Positions 50,922-60,150 are shown, counted from the stretch's first letter. The stretch is 64,000 bases of DNA from Chlorobaculum parvum NCIB 8327 (GCF_000020505.1 NC_011027.1:46001-110000); one strand, 5' to 3'. Notes: generated by a model not told the origin, from the sequence alone. A program made the numbers and translations.

Positions 50922-52453
50922 TTGACGCTATATATATCAATAGGCGAGTTGAAAAGCTTTCAAAAAACGAACCTGAAAAGGTTCAATGGCGGAACTTACT
51001 TAGAAACCTTAGCGATGACCAAGATAATATATCTAACCATGCAGATTCAGAAAAAAGGATTACTAAATATTTTGGCGTTAATGCTGAGTTTCATCCAGAT
51101 AACAAAACCTTTTTCAAATCACCCTTTAGTAAATCGCTAAAGGCCTTTCGTGCTCTATACTCAATCGATTATCCAACAGACGAAGGTGACTCTTGTGACC
51201 TTTTGATGTCGATTGTAGGTTTTTCGCTGGAGCCTATCATGCACACAGTATTGACTCTCAGACCGAAAAACTTGCTTTTCCTTTTCTCGAAAGAGAGCTC
51301 TTTGATAGGAAGTAAAGATGTGAACGCTTTTGATCGTCTTCAAGCACTTATCGCTTGTCATGGCGATGGTTACAATCCCAAAATCGATCAAGAAATTCTC
51401 GAAGTTGCCGATGCGCCTCACGTTTTTTCAGTCGTGCGCGATGCAATCACGAAAGCCTCTTCACCTGAACGAGTCGCCATAGACGTTACCGGCGGGAAAA
51501 AGTCTATGGATGCATCCGCTTTTCTTGCAGCCTCACTCTTTGAAAAGGTCGCAATCTACTATGTTGATTATGCAAGCTATGACACTGATAAAGGCTTTCC
51601 TGTTTGGGGGTCAGAATTCCTAAACAAGCTGGAAAATCCTTACAAAGTGTTCGGTGTGCGTGAAGAGAAGCTTATTAAAGAGTTTTGGGATAAAGCTGAT
51701 TTCCCTGCTGTTGTAAAGTTTATTAAACTATGCATAGACAAGCTAAAACCAGAGATTGCAAAAAAGTACCGCCTTACTGAAAAAATTAATCAGCTTGAAT
51801 TAGTGAAAAAAGCAGCTGAGTGTTACACAGAGTGGCGAATATTTGATTACCAAAAAGCTAAGGATAAGCCTTTTAAAGGATGCGATAAACACCACAGCAA
51901 TGTTCTTGAAGAGCTTGCCAAGTGCTCTACTTTAGAAGCCGATCAAAACATCAATAACCAACAAAGCGCTCAACTTGCGTTGGCTTTGGCAATTGATAGA
52001 TACCGTCGTGGGTCTGATGCATATGAGCATGAAAAGCATAGCACAGCTATCCTCTGCTATGCGCAGTCTGTCGAGATATTGTTACGCTTCTGCTGCAAAA
52101 AAGATTGGAATGAGCTCAAGCAGAAAAGGAATTGTAAAGGCATAAAAATGCTTGGAGACCTAAGGCGCGTTCTTTTTAAAGACAACCCATTTTATTTTAA
52201 TGCTCCAGGCTTTGGTGAACGCCTCAATGAAAATGTAAATAAGGCTAGAAATGCAATCGCTCATTATAATTGCATCTCTTCAAGTGAAAATTCAGATATC
52301 AAAATCGATGCTGAATGCATGCGTGAAGTTGTTGATGAATTATTCTTTTTGTTTGTAAATAAACACGGTTTAGCAGAAGGGTTAATCAATGAGTATAAGC
52401 AATCTCTATCCTTTTGCTCGCTTAACGAAAATCTTGAGCTTTACAAGCCTTAA
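50918..52453 (+). CDS. csm6: CARF-HEPN effector (Csm6-type, TIGR02710-like)
   Basis: A 511-residue protein expected to be a cyclic-oligoadenylate-activated RNase. The N-terminal half is a CARF domain with the DVTGGKKSMD ligand loop (D189-G193) and LLMSIVGFSLEPIMHTVLTL as first strand and helix. The C-terminal half is helical with a HEPN active site RNAIAH (R444, H449), the R-x4-H type. This layout matches Csm6 and the TIGR02710 group. It overlaps csm5 by 4 bases. Together with the intact Cas10 GGDD it forms the signalling arm, with Csx15 as a possible off switch. Codon use is AT-rich, unlike the core genes, which suggests transfer. Confidence 0.85.
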   Translation: MIDAIYINRRVEKLSKNEPEKVQWRNLLRNLSDDQDNISNHADSEKRITKYFGVNAEFHPDNKTFFKSPFSKSLKAFRALYSIDYPTDEGDSCDLLMSIVGFSLEPIMHTVLTLRPKNLLFLFSKESSLIGSKDVNAFDRLQALIACHGDGYNPKIDQEILEVADAPHVFSVVRDAITKASSPERVAIDVTGGKKSMDASAFLAASLFEKVAIYYVDYASYDTDKGFPVWGSEFLNKLENPYKVFGVREEKLIKEFWDKADFPAVVKFIKLCIDKLKPEIAKKYRLTEKINQLELVKKAAECYTEWRIFDYQKAKDKPFKGCDKHHSNVLEELAKCSTLEADQNINNQQSAQLALALAIDRYRRGSDAYEHEKHSTAILCYAQSVEILLRFCCKKDWNELKQKRNCKGIKMLGDLRRVLFKDNPFYFNAPGFGERLNENVNKARNAIAHYNCISSSENSDIKIDAECMREVVDELFFLFVNKHGLAEGLINEYKQSLSFCSLNENLELYKP

Positions 52454-52479
52454 CCAATCGCTGAAAAGCGCCCTCACCC

Positions 52480-53271
52480 ATGCGCATAACCCTCGAACTT
52501 TCGCATCGCCGTTCGTTTGTGACGGTGCCGATCAATCACTCCTCCCTGATCTCTTCCCTGATCTATAACGTCATCGACAGGAGTTCGAGCGAGTATGCGG
52601 AGCGGTTGCATGAGCAGGGATACCGGTTGGAGAATCGGGCGTTCAAGTTGTTTACCTTTTCGCCGCTGAATCCGGGGCATCACCGTAAATGGGTGATGCA
52701 CGAAAACGGGACGATGAGTACCGGTGAAAAGAGGCTCTATCTGACAATCTCCTCACCGAAAGAAGAGTTCATCGAGCATCTGATTCTTGGCCTGCTGCAC
52801 GAGCCGTTTGTTTCAGTGGGCAAGGAGCGCTTCAGAGTGGAGACGGTCAGGAAGCTCGATGCGCCTCTGTTTTCAGGCGATATGCGATTCGTGATGCTTT
52901 CGCCGCTGGTGTGTGCGACAAAGAGCGAAGCGGATCAGTATCCCCAATATCTGTTTCCGGGCGATCCTGATTTCAAGCGGGTGCTGGTAGCCAACCTTTG
53001 CCGGAAGTACGAGGTTCTGCACGGCAAGCCGATTGCCTGCGACGAAAATGATGTCATGTTCGAGCTTGATCGGGATTATGTGGCTAAGGTACATGGCAAG
53101 GTGCAGAAGCTGATTACCCTGAAAGAGGGGCGGAGCGACGAGTCAAAGGTAAAGGGTACGCTTGCGCCGTTTCGTTTGGTAGCTCCAACGGAATTGATCG
53201 AGGTCGGCTACGAATGCGGCTTCGGCGAGAAGAATGCCCAAGGGTTCGGCATGGTCAAGGCGATCAATTGA
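52480..53271 (+). CDS. cas6: Cas6, pre-crRNA endonuclease
   Basis: This 263-residue protein cuts the CRISPR transcript within the repeat. It has two ferredoxin-like folds: MRITLELSHRRSFVTVPINH start, RLYLTISSPKEEFIEHLIL in the middle, VRKLDAPLFSGDMRFVMLSPLV, and the C-terminal glycine-rich loop YECGFGEKNAQGFGMVKA that marks the family. Length is usual (220-270). GC content is back to the genomic level, unlike the two genes before it, so cas6 may have a different history. It ends the cas operon. Confidence 0.93.
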   Translation: MRITLELSHRRSFVTVPINHSSLISSLIYNVIDRSSSEYAERLHEQGYRLENRAFKLFTFSPLNPGHHRKWVMHENGTMSTGEKRLYLTISSPKEEFIEHLILGLLHEPFVSVGKERFRVETVRKLDAPLFSGDMRFVMLSPLVCATKSEADQYPQYLFPGDPDFKRVLVANLCRKYEVLHGKPIACDENDVMFELDRDYVAKVHGKVQKLITLKEGRSDESKVKGTLAPFRLVAPTELIEVGYECGFGEKNAQGFGMVKAIN

Positions 53272-53346
53272 CAAACATGCCCCATTTATAATAACTCAGG
53301 GTTGGAGGCGTTTCGGTGGCTTTATACAGTCTCTCGATGTTTTTGG

Positions 53347-53489
53347 CAGAAAGTTACCAACTCTATTTGCAGAGAATTGGTGGTGTTCTGTGGTCAGGCG
53401 CCAGAAAGTTACCAACTTTATTTATTTCCAAAGATTTCGACCCCCTGAATTTTCTGCCTTACAGCGGGGCAAAGTTACTGACTTTATTT
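53347..53489. repeat. Three-copy palindromic repeat downstream of cas6
   Basis: CAGAAAGTTACCAACTCTAT at 53347-53366, CAGAAAGTTACCAACTTTAT at 53402-53421 and CAAAGTTACTGACTTTATTT at 53470-53489 are direct repeats about 22 bases long. Each contains an AAAGTT-N3-AACTTT dyad (perfect in copy 2). The intervals between copies are 33 and 44-45 bases. Confidence 0.7.
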
Positions 53490-53499
53490 TCATCCCACA

Positions 53500-53541
53500 C
53501 CGGGAAACCGCAGTGCTTTCGATAAGGCTGTGGTTTCCCGG
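53500..53541. repeat. Strong hairpin
   Basis: CCGGGAAACCGCAG pairs with CTGTGGTTTCCCGG (one G-T pair) around 14 bases. There is no T run on either side, so it is not a classical terminator, although it may protect or end the cas transcript. Confidence 0.6.
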
Positions 53542-53649
53542 AAGTCACTCCCATTTCCTCCCTTCGGGAATTATTTCCTTTCCTCCTCCGGTTAACTGAC
53601 GAATAGGCATACAATCCTGTTGCCGGATTTTCATTTAAATCATACAGTT

Positions 53650-54591
53650 ATGGACGGCCATATCGTCATTACGGGAGCGACCGGTGTTATCGGCAAAGAG
53701 GTTGCGAAGCGGCTCATCACTTCAGGACGCAAGGTTGTTGTGTTTGCGCGTTCCACAGAGGCGGCGAAAGCCAAGGTGCCTGGCGCCGCAGCTTATGTGC
53801 ACTGGGATTCTGACATGGCGACGGGCGAGTGGACCAAATGGATCGACGGTGCGTACGGCGTAATTCATCTTGCAGGCAAGCCGTTGCTTGAGGCGCGGTG
53901 GACCGAAGAGCACAAGAAGGCCTGTTACGATTCCCGCATCGACGGTACCCGGGCGCTGGTTGCAGCTATGACGGCCGCTTCGGCCAAGCCGAAGGTTTTT
54001 CTCTCATCCTCGGCCATCGGTTACTACGGCTCGTTCGAGCGGTGTCAGGATACGCCGCAGCTTGGCGAATCTGGGGCTCCAGGAAAGGATTTTCTGGCCC
54101 AAATCTGTTTCGACTGGGAAAAGGAAGCGCTTCCGGCTGAGCAACTCGGTATTCGGGTAATACGCCTGAGGACGGGCATCGTGCTTTCCAGCAAGGGGGG
54201 GATGTTACAGAAGATGATGACGCCGTTCGACTTTTTTATCGGCGGATCGATCGGTTCAGGCCAGCAGTGCATTTCGTGGATTCATCTCGATGACGAGGTG
54301 GAAATCATTCTCGAAGCGCTTGACAAGGAAGAGTTTCACGGCCCGATCAATGCCGTTGCTCCCGATCCGGTGAACATGAAAGACTTTGCGGATGCGCTCG
54401 GTTCGGTGATGCATCGGCCATCACTTTTTCCGGTGCCTAAACTGGCTGTTCAGGTACTCATGGGTGAGGGTGCGGAGTATGCCGTCAAAGGGCAGAACGT
54501 CAAGCCCGAGTTTCTTCAGCAGCATGGCTTTTCGTTTGCCTGGGCCCACCTGCATGATGCGCTTGCCGATCTCATTTCCAGAAAGATTTGA
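53650..54591 (+). CDS. NAD-dependent epimerase-like protein, TIGR01777 family
   Basis: A 313-residue SDR-fold protein. The Rossmann motif is GHIVITGATGVIGKEVAKRL (residues 3-22). NAD-binding VIHLAGKPL follows, then the YfcH/TIGR01777 markers SRIDGTRALV, SSSAIGYYG, RTGIVLSSKGGML and ISWIHLDDEV. The YxxxK-type catalytic pair is not obvious, as in this family generally. The reaction is unknown. I chose the ATG at 53650 rather than 53620 because it directly precedes the first beta strand. Confidence 0.87.
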   Translation: MDGHIVITGATGVIGKEVAKRLITSGRKVVVFARSTEAAKAKVPGAAAYVHWDSDMATGEWTKWIDGAYGVIHLAGKPLLEARWTEEHKKACYDSRIDGTRALVAAMTAASAKPKVFLSSSAIGYYGSFERCQDTPQLGESGAPGKDFLAQICFDWEKEALPAEQLGIRVIRLRTGIVLSSKGGMLQKMMTPFDFFIGGSIGSGQQCISWIHLDDEVEIILEALDKEEFHGPINAVAPDPVNMKDFADALGSVMHRPSLFPVPKLAVQVLMGEGAEYAVKGQNVKPEFLQQHGFSFAWAHLHDALADLISRKI

Positions 54592-54607
54592 AGTTCCGGA
54601 GAGGCAT

Positions 54608-54642
54608 AAAAAAAGCGGGCCAGGCCTTGTGAGCCTGCCCGC
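54608..54642 (-). terminator. Terminator between convergent genes
   Basis: GCGGG-C-CAGGC pairs with GCCTG-CCCGC (one bulge). Seven A on the left give a T run for the leftward RRM gene, and a weaker T run on the right may serve the epimerase gene. Confidence 0.75.
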
Positions 54643-54672
54643 ATGAGCTTTTTGACGAGAGAAAAACCGCTA

Positions 54673-54945
54673 TTAGTAGCGCTCTCTTCTCATCGGCCTC
54701 TCTTCGCGCGGCCTTGCCTCGTTGACTTTTATGGTGCGGCCTTTGAAGTCTTTGTCGTTCATGGCGTCGATCGCTTCACGAGCCTCGCCGTCGTTCGGCA
54801 TATCGACAAATCCGAAGCCTTTGGAACGGCCTGAAAACTTGTCGGTAATGATGTTGGCGCTGTGCACCTGCCCGAACTCAGAGAACGCATCGCGTAAGTC
54901 ATCTTCCGAAACGCTGTACGGCAGATTGCCAATGTAAATATTCAT
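54673..54945 (-). CDS. Small RRM RNA-binding protein
   Basis: A 90-residue protein made of one RRM. RNP2 is MNIYIGNLPYSV and RNP1 is SKGFGFVDM, followed by an Arg/Glu-rich tail (RPREERPMRRERY). It is of the Rbp type found in cyanobacteria and Chlorobi, where such proteins bind RNA and are often cold-induced. The ATG at 54945 was chosen because RNP2 starts there; the frame is open further upstream. It has its own terminator. Confidence 0.92.
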   Translation of the reverse strand: MNIYIGNLPYSVSEDDLRDAFSEFGQVHSANIITDKFSGRSKGFGFVDMPNDGEAREAIDAMNDKDFKGRTIKVNEARPREERPMRRERY

Positions 54946-55355
54946 TGTGGGACGGTAGAAACATGTGCTTCGATAGAGAATTTCGCCATCGGATAACCAA
55001 AGCACCAATCATCCGTCAAGCGATCAGCCAACCACTGGCTAATTAATTAAGATGCAATTTACCTCAATAAACTATCCTTTTCAAAAAGAAAAACGTTTCG
55101 GCTTGATTAATTCTTGATGTTTTTTAAGCCGGACAAGTTCTCTTTTTTCTCCTTTTGCGTTCCCTTTCTCTCTCTTCAAGCCTCTTTTTTCATTTCATCT
55201 TCTTCGGCCAGAAAAATTCCTGAATGTCGGTTTTTCCGCCTTTTTCTACTATTTCGTAAGAAAGTTGCTTGTAATTCTTGTTTCGCCTTAAATGAATCGT
55301 TATTATCAACACTCATTCATAAAATTTTTAGGATTTATTAATCGAATAAGACGGG
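54946..55355. other. Divergent intergenic region, RRM gene / amtB
   Basis: No gene is supported. The part 54946-55090 is AT-rich and should contain the promoter and leader of the RRM gene. At 55137-55207 lies a marked pyrimidine-rich tract on the plus strand. The part 55260-55350 is very AT-rich and probably carries the amtB promoter; no TGGC-N-TTGC sigma-54 site was found. Confidence 0.45.
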
Positions 55356-56693
55356 ATGTTTATGGGTAACAAACTGAGATCATCACTGCTTGTTCTGTTT
55401 GCGCTGATGATGGCTCACAATACCGGATGGGCTGCCGAAAGTGTGACTTCGGATACCGGTACGACGTCATGGATGCTGACTTCCACGGCACTGGTGTTGC
55501 TGATGGTGCCAGGTCTGGCCATGTTCTATGGTGGCCTTGTCCGGACGAAAAACGTTCTTGGTACCATGATGCACAGCTTTGCCGCTATGGTGATTATCGG
55601 CGTGATCTGGCCTGCGGTGGGTTATGCGCTGAGCTTTGGCCCCAATATTCTTGGTGGACTGGTTGGCTGGAACAGCGACTATTTCATGTTGCAGGGTATC
55701 GATAACGCGATTATGGACAGCCATATTCCTGAATATGTATTCGCCATGTTCCAGGGCAAGTTTGCCATCATCACTCCGGCGCTGATTGCCGGTGCGTTTG
55801 CCGAGCGTGTCAATTTCAAGGGCTACCTTCTGTTCATCGCGCTCTGGAGCATCGTGGTCTATACGCCGATCTGCCACTGGGTGTGGGCTGCTGACGGCTT
55901 TCTGTTCAACCTCGGTGCTGCCGGTGCGATCGACTTCGCAGGTGGCACGGTGGTTCATATTTCGTCCGGTGTTACGGCGCTGGTTGCCGCGCTGTACCTC
56001 GGCGCCCGCCGTGGTTACCCGAGGAATGTGATGCATCCGAACAATCTGGTCATGACCCTGATGGGCGCCGGTCTGCTTTGGGTTGGCTGGTTCGGCTTCA
56101 ACGCCGGCAGCGCCATTTCGAGCGATCTTGCCACCGCCCGTGCCCTGACCGTGACCCAGATGGCCGCCGCTGCCGGTGCGTTCACCTGGATGATGGTTGA
56201 GCTCGTTCACTACGGCAAGGCCACCAGTCTTGGCGTGGCATCGGGCATTCTTGCCGGTCTGGTTGCAATCACTCCGGCCGCCGGGGTTGTGCCGCCTTTC
56301 GGTGCATTCGCGCTGGGCGCCATTGCTGCTCTGATCTGCTACATGGCCATTACGCTCAAAAACAAGCTCGGTTACGATGACAGCCTCGATGCGTTCGGCG
56401 TGCACGGTGTCGGTGGTATTGTCGGCGCTCTTTTCCTCACCTTTTTCATTCGTCCCTCCTGGATGGCCGAGGCTGCTGAAGCTGCCGGCGGTTCCTGGAC
56501 GGTGTGGCAGCAGCTCGGTGTTCAGGCTACGGCGGTGGGCGTTACGGTGGTGTTTGCCGCTGTCGTTTCGCTGGTGCTGCTGGTGATTGTGGAAAAAACC
56601 GTCGGTTTGCGTATCGGCGAAAGCGATGAAATGTCCGGCCTTGACCACAGCATGCACGGTGAGCAGGGATACGGCCTTATCAATCCTAACTGA
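55356..56693 (+). CDS. amtB: Ammonium transporter AmtB
   Basis: This 445-residue protein has a cleavable signal peptide (about residues 1-27, ending GWAAES), then eleven membrane helices. Family landmarks are VPGLAMFYGGLVRTKNVLGT, the first pore His in TPICHWVWAADGF, FGFNAGSAIS and the second His in FGVHGVGGIVGALF. The C-terminal tail (LDHSMHGEQGYG) is the PII-interacting region. It sits 11 bases before a PII gene, the classic amtB-glnK pair. The start could be the ATG two codons later. Confidence 0.96.
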   Translation: MFMGNKLRSSLLVLFALMMAHNTGWAAESVTSDTGTTSWMLTSTALVLLMVPGLAMFYGGLVRTKNVLGTMMHSFAAMVIIGVIWPAVGYALSFGPNILGGLVGWNSDYFMLQGIDNAIMDSHIPEYVFAMFQGKFAIITPALIAGAFAERVNFKGYLLFIALWSIVVYTPICHWVWAADGFLFNLGAAGAIDFAGGTVVHISSGVTALVAALYLGARRGYPRNVMHPNNLVMTLMGAGLLWVGWFGFNAGSAISSDLATARALTVTQMAAAAGAFTWMMVELVHYGKATSLGVASGILAGLVAITPAAGVVPPFGAFALGAIAALICYMAITLKNKLGYDDSLDAFGVHGVGGIVGALFLTFFIRPSWMAEAAEAAGGSWTVWQQLGVQATAVGVTVVFAAVVSLVLLVIVEKTVGLRIGESDEMSGLDHSMHGEQGYGLINPN

Positions 56694-56704
56694 TAGAAAA
56701 CAGT

Positions 56705-57046
56705 ATGAAACTTATTACCGCTATCATTCCTCCGGACAGGCTTGACCACGTTCGCGAAGCGCTGATACAGGCCGATATTACCAGAATTACGGTCAGCCGC
56801 GTGAGCGGCCACGGCCGCCAGGAGGATATCGAGTATTATCGTGGCCAGAAAATCGCTCCGAACCTTATTCCGAAGGTGCGTCTGGATATCGCCGTCAACG
56901 ATCAATATGTCGATACCACCATCGATACCATCATCGAAGCCGCGCGGCATGCCGCTGGCAAAATCGGCGACGGCAAGATTTTCGTTACGCCGCTGGAGCA
57001 GTGCATCAGGATCAGGACTGACGAGCGCGGAGGAAGCGCTATCTGA
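56705..57046 (+). CDS. glnK: PII signal protein (GlnK/GlnB)
   Basis: The 113-residue PII protein reports nitrogen and energy status and gates AmtB. KLITAIIPPDRLDHVREAL is the N terminus. The T-loop GHGRQEDIEYYRGQKIAPN contains the Tyr (YYRG) that is uridylylated in many bacteria, and the C-terminal signature is GKIGDGKIFV. The T-loop is unlike the enterobacterial GFGRQKGHTE, so partners or modification may differ. It is cotranscribed with amtB and followed by a strong terminator. Confidence 0.95.
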   Translation: MKLITAIIPPDRLDHVREALIQADITRITVSRVSGHGRQEDIEYYRGQKIAPNLIPKVRLDIAVNDQYVDTTIDTIIEAARHAAGKIGDGKIFVTPLEQCIRIRTDERGGSAI

Positions 57047-57085
57047 GCCTTGATTCAGCACGGTTCGTGCACCGATTATCTAATG

Positions 57086-57134
57086 AAAGCAGAAGCCGCC
57101 GGGAGACAGACGTTCTCCGGCGGCTTCTGCTTTT
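57086..57134. terminator. Strong terminator between glnK and the TPR gene
   Basis: AGCAGAAGCCGCCGG plus GAGA pairs with TCTC plus CGGCGGCTTCTGCT, with one bulged base, and runs into TTTT on the right; A residues on the left give a weaker T run leftward. It lies between convergent genes. Confidence 0.88.
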
Positions 57135-57164
57135 CAGCTCAAATGCGTTCAGGCTTGGCGGTGT

Positions 57165-57710
57165 TCATGGTTTCGCTTCTCGCCAGCTGGGCGAAAGGAG
57201 GTCGAGCCATTTTTTTGCATCGGTGTCACCGCGCCGGGCGGCCTGGTGTAAATCTTTGAAAGCACCGGTGCTGTCTCTGCTCTTGAGGCGGGCGACGGCT
57301 CTGTGGAAATAGGCTGCTCCCATTTTCCAGTCGATCTTCAAGGCTCCAGTGAAGTCGCTGATCGCTTCGGTGTGACGGCCTGCGATGTCGTTGACGATGC
57401 CGCGATTGAAGTAGCCGACGGCCCGGAAGTAGGGATCGTCCTGCTCGATAAGGATGGTGTAATCGTCGAAGGCCTGCTGTAATTGCCGCATTTTCTGCCA
57501 TGCCGCACCCCGCATCTGGTAGGCCATGATCATGCGATCATCTTTGTTGATGGCTTTGGTGTAAAGGCGCACTGCCTCTTCCAGCTCTCCAGCTTTTTGC
57601 TTTGAGAGCGCCTGGTTGTAGTACTCCTCGGCCGATTGTGCCGCGCACGGCGAGGCGAGCGAGGCCAGGATGGCGAAGGCAAGCATGGGTGTAGCAGCAC
57701 GGCGCTTCAT
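57165..57710 (-). CDS. Exported TPR-repeat protein
   Basis: A 181-residue protein. The signal peptide (residues 1-24, ending PCAAQS) is followed by about four tetratricopeptide repeats: AEEYYNQALSKQKAGELEEA, AVRLYTKAINKDDRMIMAYQ, FRAVGYFNRGIVNDIAGRHT, and AAYFHRAVARLKSRDSTGAF. It should be a periplasmic scaffold. No partner is suggested by the neighbours. Confidence 0.85.
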   Translation of the reverse strand: MKRRAATPMLAFAILASLASPCAAQSAEEYYNQALSKQKAGELEEAVRLYTKAINKDDRMIMAYQMRGAAWQKMRQLQQAFDDYTILIEQDDPYFRAVGYFNRGIVNDIAGRHTEAISDFTGALKIDWKMGAAYFHRAVARLKSRDSTGAFKDLHQAARRGDTDAKKWLDLLSPSWREAKP

Positions 57711-58117
57711 AAGGAAGTGATCGAATGAATGGAGGGTGTTTTATGGATTGGTTCCGAACACCGATAACGGCATCGGGTGGCAACAAGTTCGCATCCCGGT
57801 TTGTCGGGGATTCCGGTTTCCGTGCTCCGTTTGCTTTGCTGTCGAACTTCCTGAGCGTCAAGTGGCGCGGGAGAGTTCGGCGTTATTGCGGCAAACGAGG
57901 GCCGTCGGGGTAAAAATACCGATCGTGGTTCAAAAATTTAAACGGAAAGTCTTTACCTTGTAGGGGTACGCGGAGAGCTGCGGCGCTTCGGATTGGCCTT
58001 CCGTCAAGGCCGGCGCTGTATGGCGATCTCTTGAAAACGGTAGCATCGCCTTACTGAAAGCTCTTCAGAAGGCATCGTTGTCTGCCCACATCTCAATTCG
58101 AAATCAACAGGTACTGC
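57711..58117. other. Intergenic region before scpA
   Basis: About 400 bases without a recognisable gene. An AT-rich patch at 57920-57960 may contain the scpA promoter. I see no repeats, RNA gene or hairpin of note. Confidence 0.4.
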
Positions 58118-58846
58118 ATGTTCCGCATCAGTCTGGAAGAGTTCGAAGGCCCGCTCGACCTTCTCCTGTTTTTTATCAAGCGTGACGAGCTTGACATCTA
58201 CAATATTCCGGTTTCAAAGATTACCGGCGACTTCATCGCCTACATCCATGCCATGCAGCGGCTGAATCTTGAGGTCGCCGCCGAGTTCATCTACATGGCC
58301 TCGATGCTCATGAGCATCAAGGCGCGAATGCTGCTTCCTCGTCCGGAGCCCGAGGCTGGCGACGATGGCGAGTTCGACCCGAGAACCGAGCTGGTGCAGC
58401 GGCTCCTCGAATACAAGCGCATCAAAGAGGGGGCTTCCGAGCTTGAGTTGCTGGGTCTGGATCGTGAGCGGATGTTTCCGCGCGGCGTGTTCGAGGAGCT
58501 GGAACCGGAGGTGATCGACGAGATGGACGAACCGGTCAACCGTCCGACGCTGTACCACCTCATGCTGGCCTACCAGTCGGTGATCGACAACATGCCGAAA
58601 ACGAGGACGCAGAACGTTTCAGACGCGCCGGTGACCATCGAGCAGCAGAGCGCCCTCATCATGACGCGCCTCGGTGAGCGGGTGCAGGTTTCCTTCACCT
58701 CCCTGTTCGATGAACTGCGCGAGGCGATTGTGATTGTCGTCACCTTTCTGGCCGTGCTCGAATTGTGTCGGAACAATAAAATTTCCGTCATCATCAAGGA
58801 GGGGGTCAACGATTTCTGGATTTCACAGCGAGAGCCCGTCGATTAA
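58118..58846 (+). CDS. scpA: ScpA, kleisin subunit of the SMC complex
   Basis: The 242-residue kleisin bridges the two heads of SMC for chromosome segregation. ISLEEFEGPLDLLLFFIKRD is the N-terminal SMC-neck-binding helix, with EFIYMASMLMSIKARMLLPR next. The C-terminal winged helix runs from about TSLFDELREAIVIVVTFLAVLE (interrupted) to VIIKEGVNDFWI. scpB is not in the window. The DUF1015 gene follows after 20 bases. Confidence 0.94.
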   Translation: MFRISLEEFEGPLDLLLFFIKRDELDIYNIPVSKITGDFIAYIHAMQRLNLEVAAEFIYMASMLMSIKARMLLPRPEPEAGDDGEFDPRTELVQRLLEYKRIKEGASELELLGLDRERMFPRGVFEELEPEVIDEMDEPVNRPTLYHLMLAYQSVIDNMPKTRTQNVSDAPVTIEQQSALIMTRLGERVQVSFTSLFDELREAIVIVVTFLAVLELCRNNKISVIIKEGVNDFWISQREPVD

Positions 58847-58866
58847 CCGCCTAAACCCATAAGCCC

Positions 58867-60150
58867 ATGCCCGAGATTGTGCCGTTCAAGGGGATTGTTT
58901 ACGGCCCCGATGTCGCCAGCGAAGCCTCGAAGCTTATCTGCCCGCCTTACGACGCCATATCTGCCGACCTGCAGCGAGCGCTGTACGAGAGTTCGGATTA
59001 CAATGCGGTTCGTCTGGAGTTGCCTGCCGAAGCCGACCGCTATGCCGCTGCGGCAGCCCGGCTCCACGAATGGCTTGCCGCATCGGTCCTTGTGCAGGAC
59101 GATGAGCCCGCGCTCTACCCCTGCTTTCAGACCTTCGAGGACGAGCAGGGCGTAAGCCGCACGCGCAAGGGGCTGTTCGCTGCGCTGCGACTGTATGAGC
59201 CCTCCGAGCAGAAGGTGCTGCCGCACGAGCGGACGCTTTCCGGGCCGAAGGCCGACCGGCTGAAGATGTTTCGTGAGACCAAGGCGAACCTCAGCAGCAT
59301 TTTCGGGCTGTATGCCGATCAGTCCCAACGCACCGACAAGCTGCTATATGAGTTCGTCGAAGGGCGCGAGCCGGTTCTCGATGCCGAGTTCGACGGGGTG
59401 CGGAGTCGCATGTGGCGCATGAGCGATCCGGCGCTGATCGCCCGGTTCGCCGCCAAACTCGATGCGCTGAAGGTGTACATCGCCGACGGGCATCATCGCT
59501 ATGAAACCGGGCTGGCGTACAGGAACGAACGGGCTGCCGCCAATCCCGGCCATACGGGGCGTGAGCCTTATAACTATATCATGGCCTATTTGTCGAACAT
59601 CTACGACGAGGGGCTGCTGATCCTGCCGATTCATCGCCTGGTGCACGGACTGGAATCGTTCGATCCCGAAGCTTTCATCGCGAGTCTCGATCGCGCGTTT
59701 ACCGTCTGGGAGCTGCCCGGCAGGGGGGCGCTCGACGAGTTTCTCGCCACCGGCGGACAGCAGCCGTGCTACGGAATTGTGCTGCCGGAGATGGTGCTCG
59801 GCGTTTCGCTCGATGCGAAGCCTTCGGAAGTGTTGTCGGGGCCGGTGCCCGAGGCGTTGCAGGGGCTCGATGTGGTGGTGCTGCACGACCTCGTACTTGG
59901 CCAGATGCTTGGCATCGAGGCCGAGGCGGTCGAGAAGGAGAGCAACCTGACCTACGCCAACCGTATGGATGAGGTGTTTGACGCCGTTGCGTCGGGCAAG
60001 GCGCAGGTCGGCATCGTGCTTCGACCAACCGGAGCCGAGCAGGTGATGTCGGTCTCGCAGTCGGGTGAGGCGATGCCGCAGAAATCGACATGGTTCTATC
60101 CCAAGGTGATGACCGGCATGGTGTTCCGCTCTCTGGAGGGGGATGCATGA
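58867..60150 (+). CDS. DUF1015 family protein
   Basis: A 427-residue protein. It opens [20 protein letters not shown], then CPPYDAIS, the invariant block of DUF1015, and includes [15 protein letters not shown] and the conserved [18 protein letters not shown]. The His-rich [10 protein letters not shown] looks like a catalytic or metal site. The structure resembles ParB/Srx-type folds, but no reaction is firmly established. The stop overlaps tsaE by 4 bases. Confidence 0.9.
   Translation: MPEIVPFKGIVYGPDVASEASKLICPPYDAISADLQRALYESSDYNAVRLELPAEADRYAAAAARLHEWLAASVLVQDDEPALYPCFQTFEDEQGVSRTRKGLFAALRLYEPSEQKVLPHERTLSGPKADRLKMFRETKANLSSIFGLYADQSQRTDKLLYEFVEGREPVLDAEFDGVRSRMWRMSDPALIARFAAKLDALKVYIADGHHRYETGLAYRNERAAANPGHTGREPYNYIMAYLSNIYDEGLLILPIHRLVHGLESFDPEAFIASLDRAFTVWELPGRGALDEFLATGGQQPCYGIVLPEMVLGVSLDAKPSEVLSGPVPEALQGLDVVVLHDLVLGQMLGIEAEAVEKESNLTYANRMDEVFDAVASGKAQVGIVLRPTGAEQVMSVSQSGEAMPQKSTWFYPKVMTGMVFRSLEGDA

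Larger units (their letters stand above)
53272..53649. other. Intergenic region with three repeats and a hairpin
   Basis: No gene is seen. The region contains three copies of an AAAGTTACCAACTTT-like palindrome and one strong 14-bp hairpin, listed separately. It marks the boundary between the CRISPR-Cas island and the core genes. Confidence 0.5.

Noticed and set aside
55114-55341. 75-codon Phe/Ser-rich frame before amtB
   Set aside because: The composition follows from the pyrimidine-rich tract; no start signal or family pattern.
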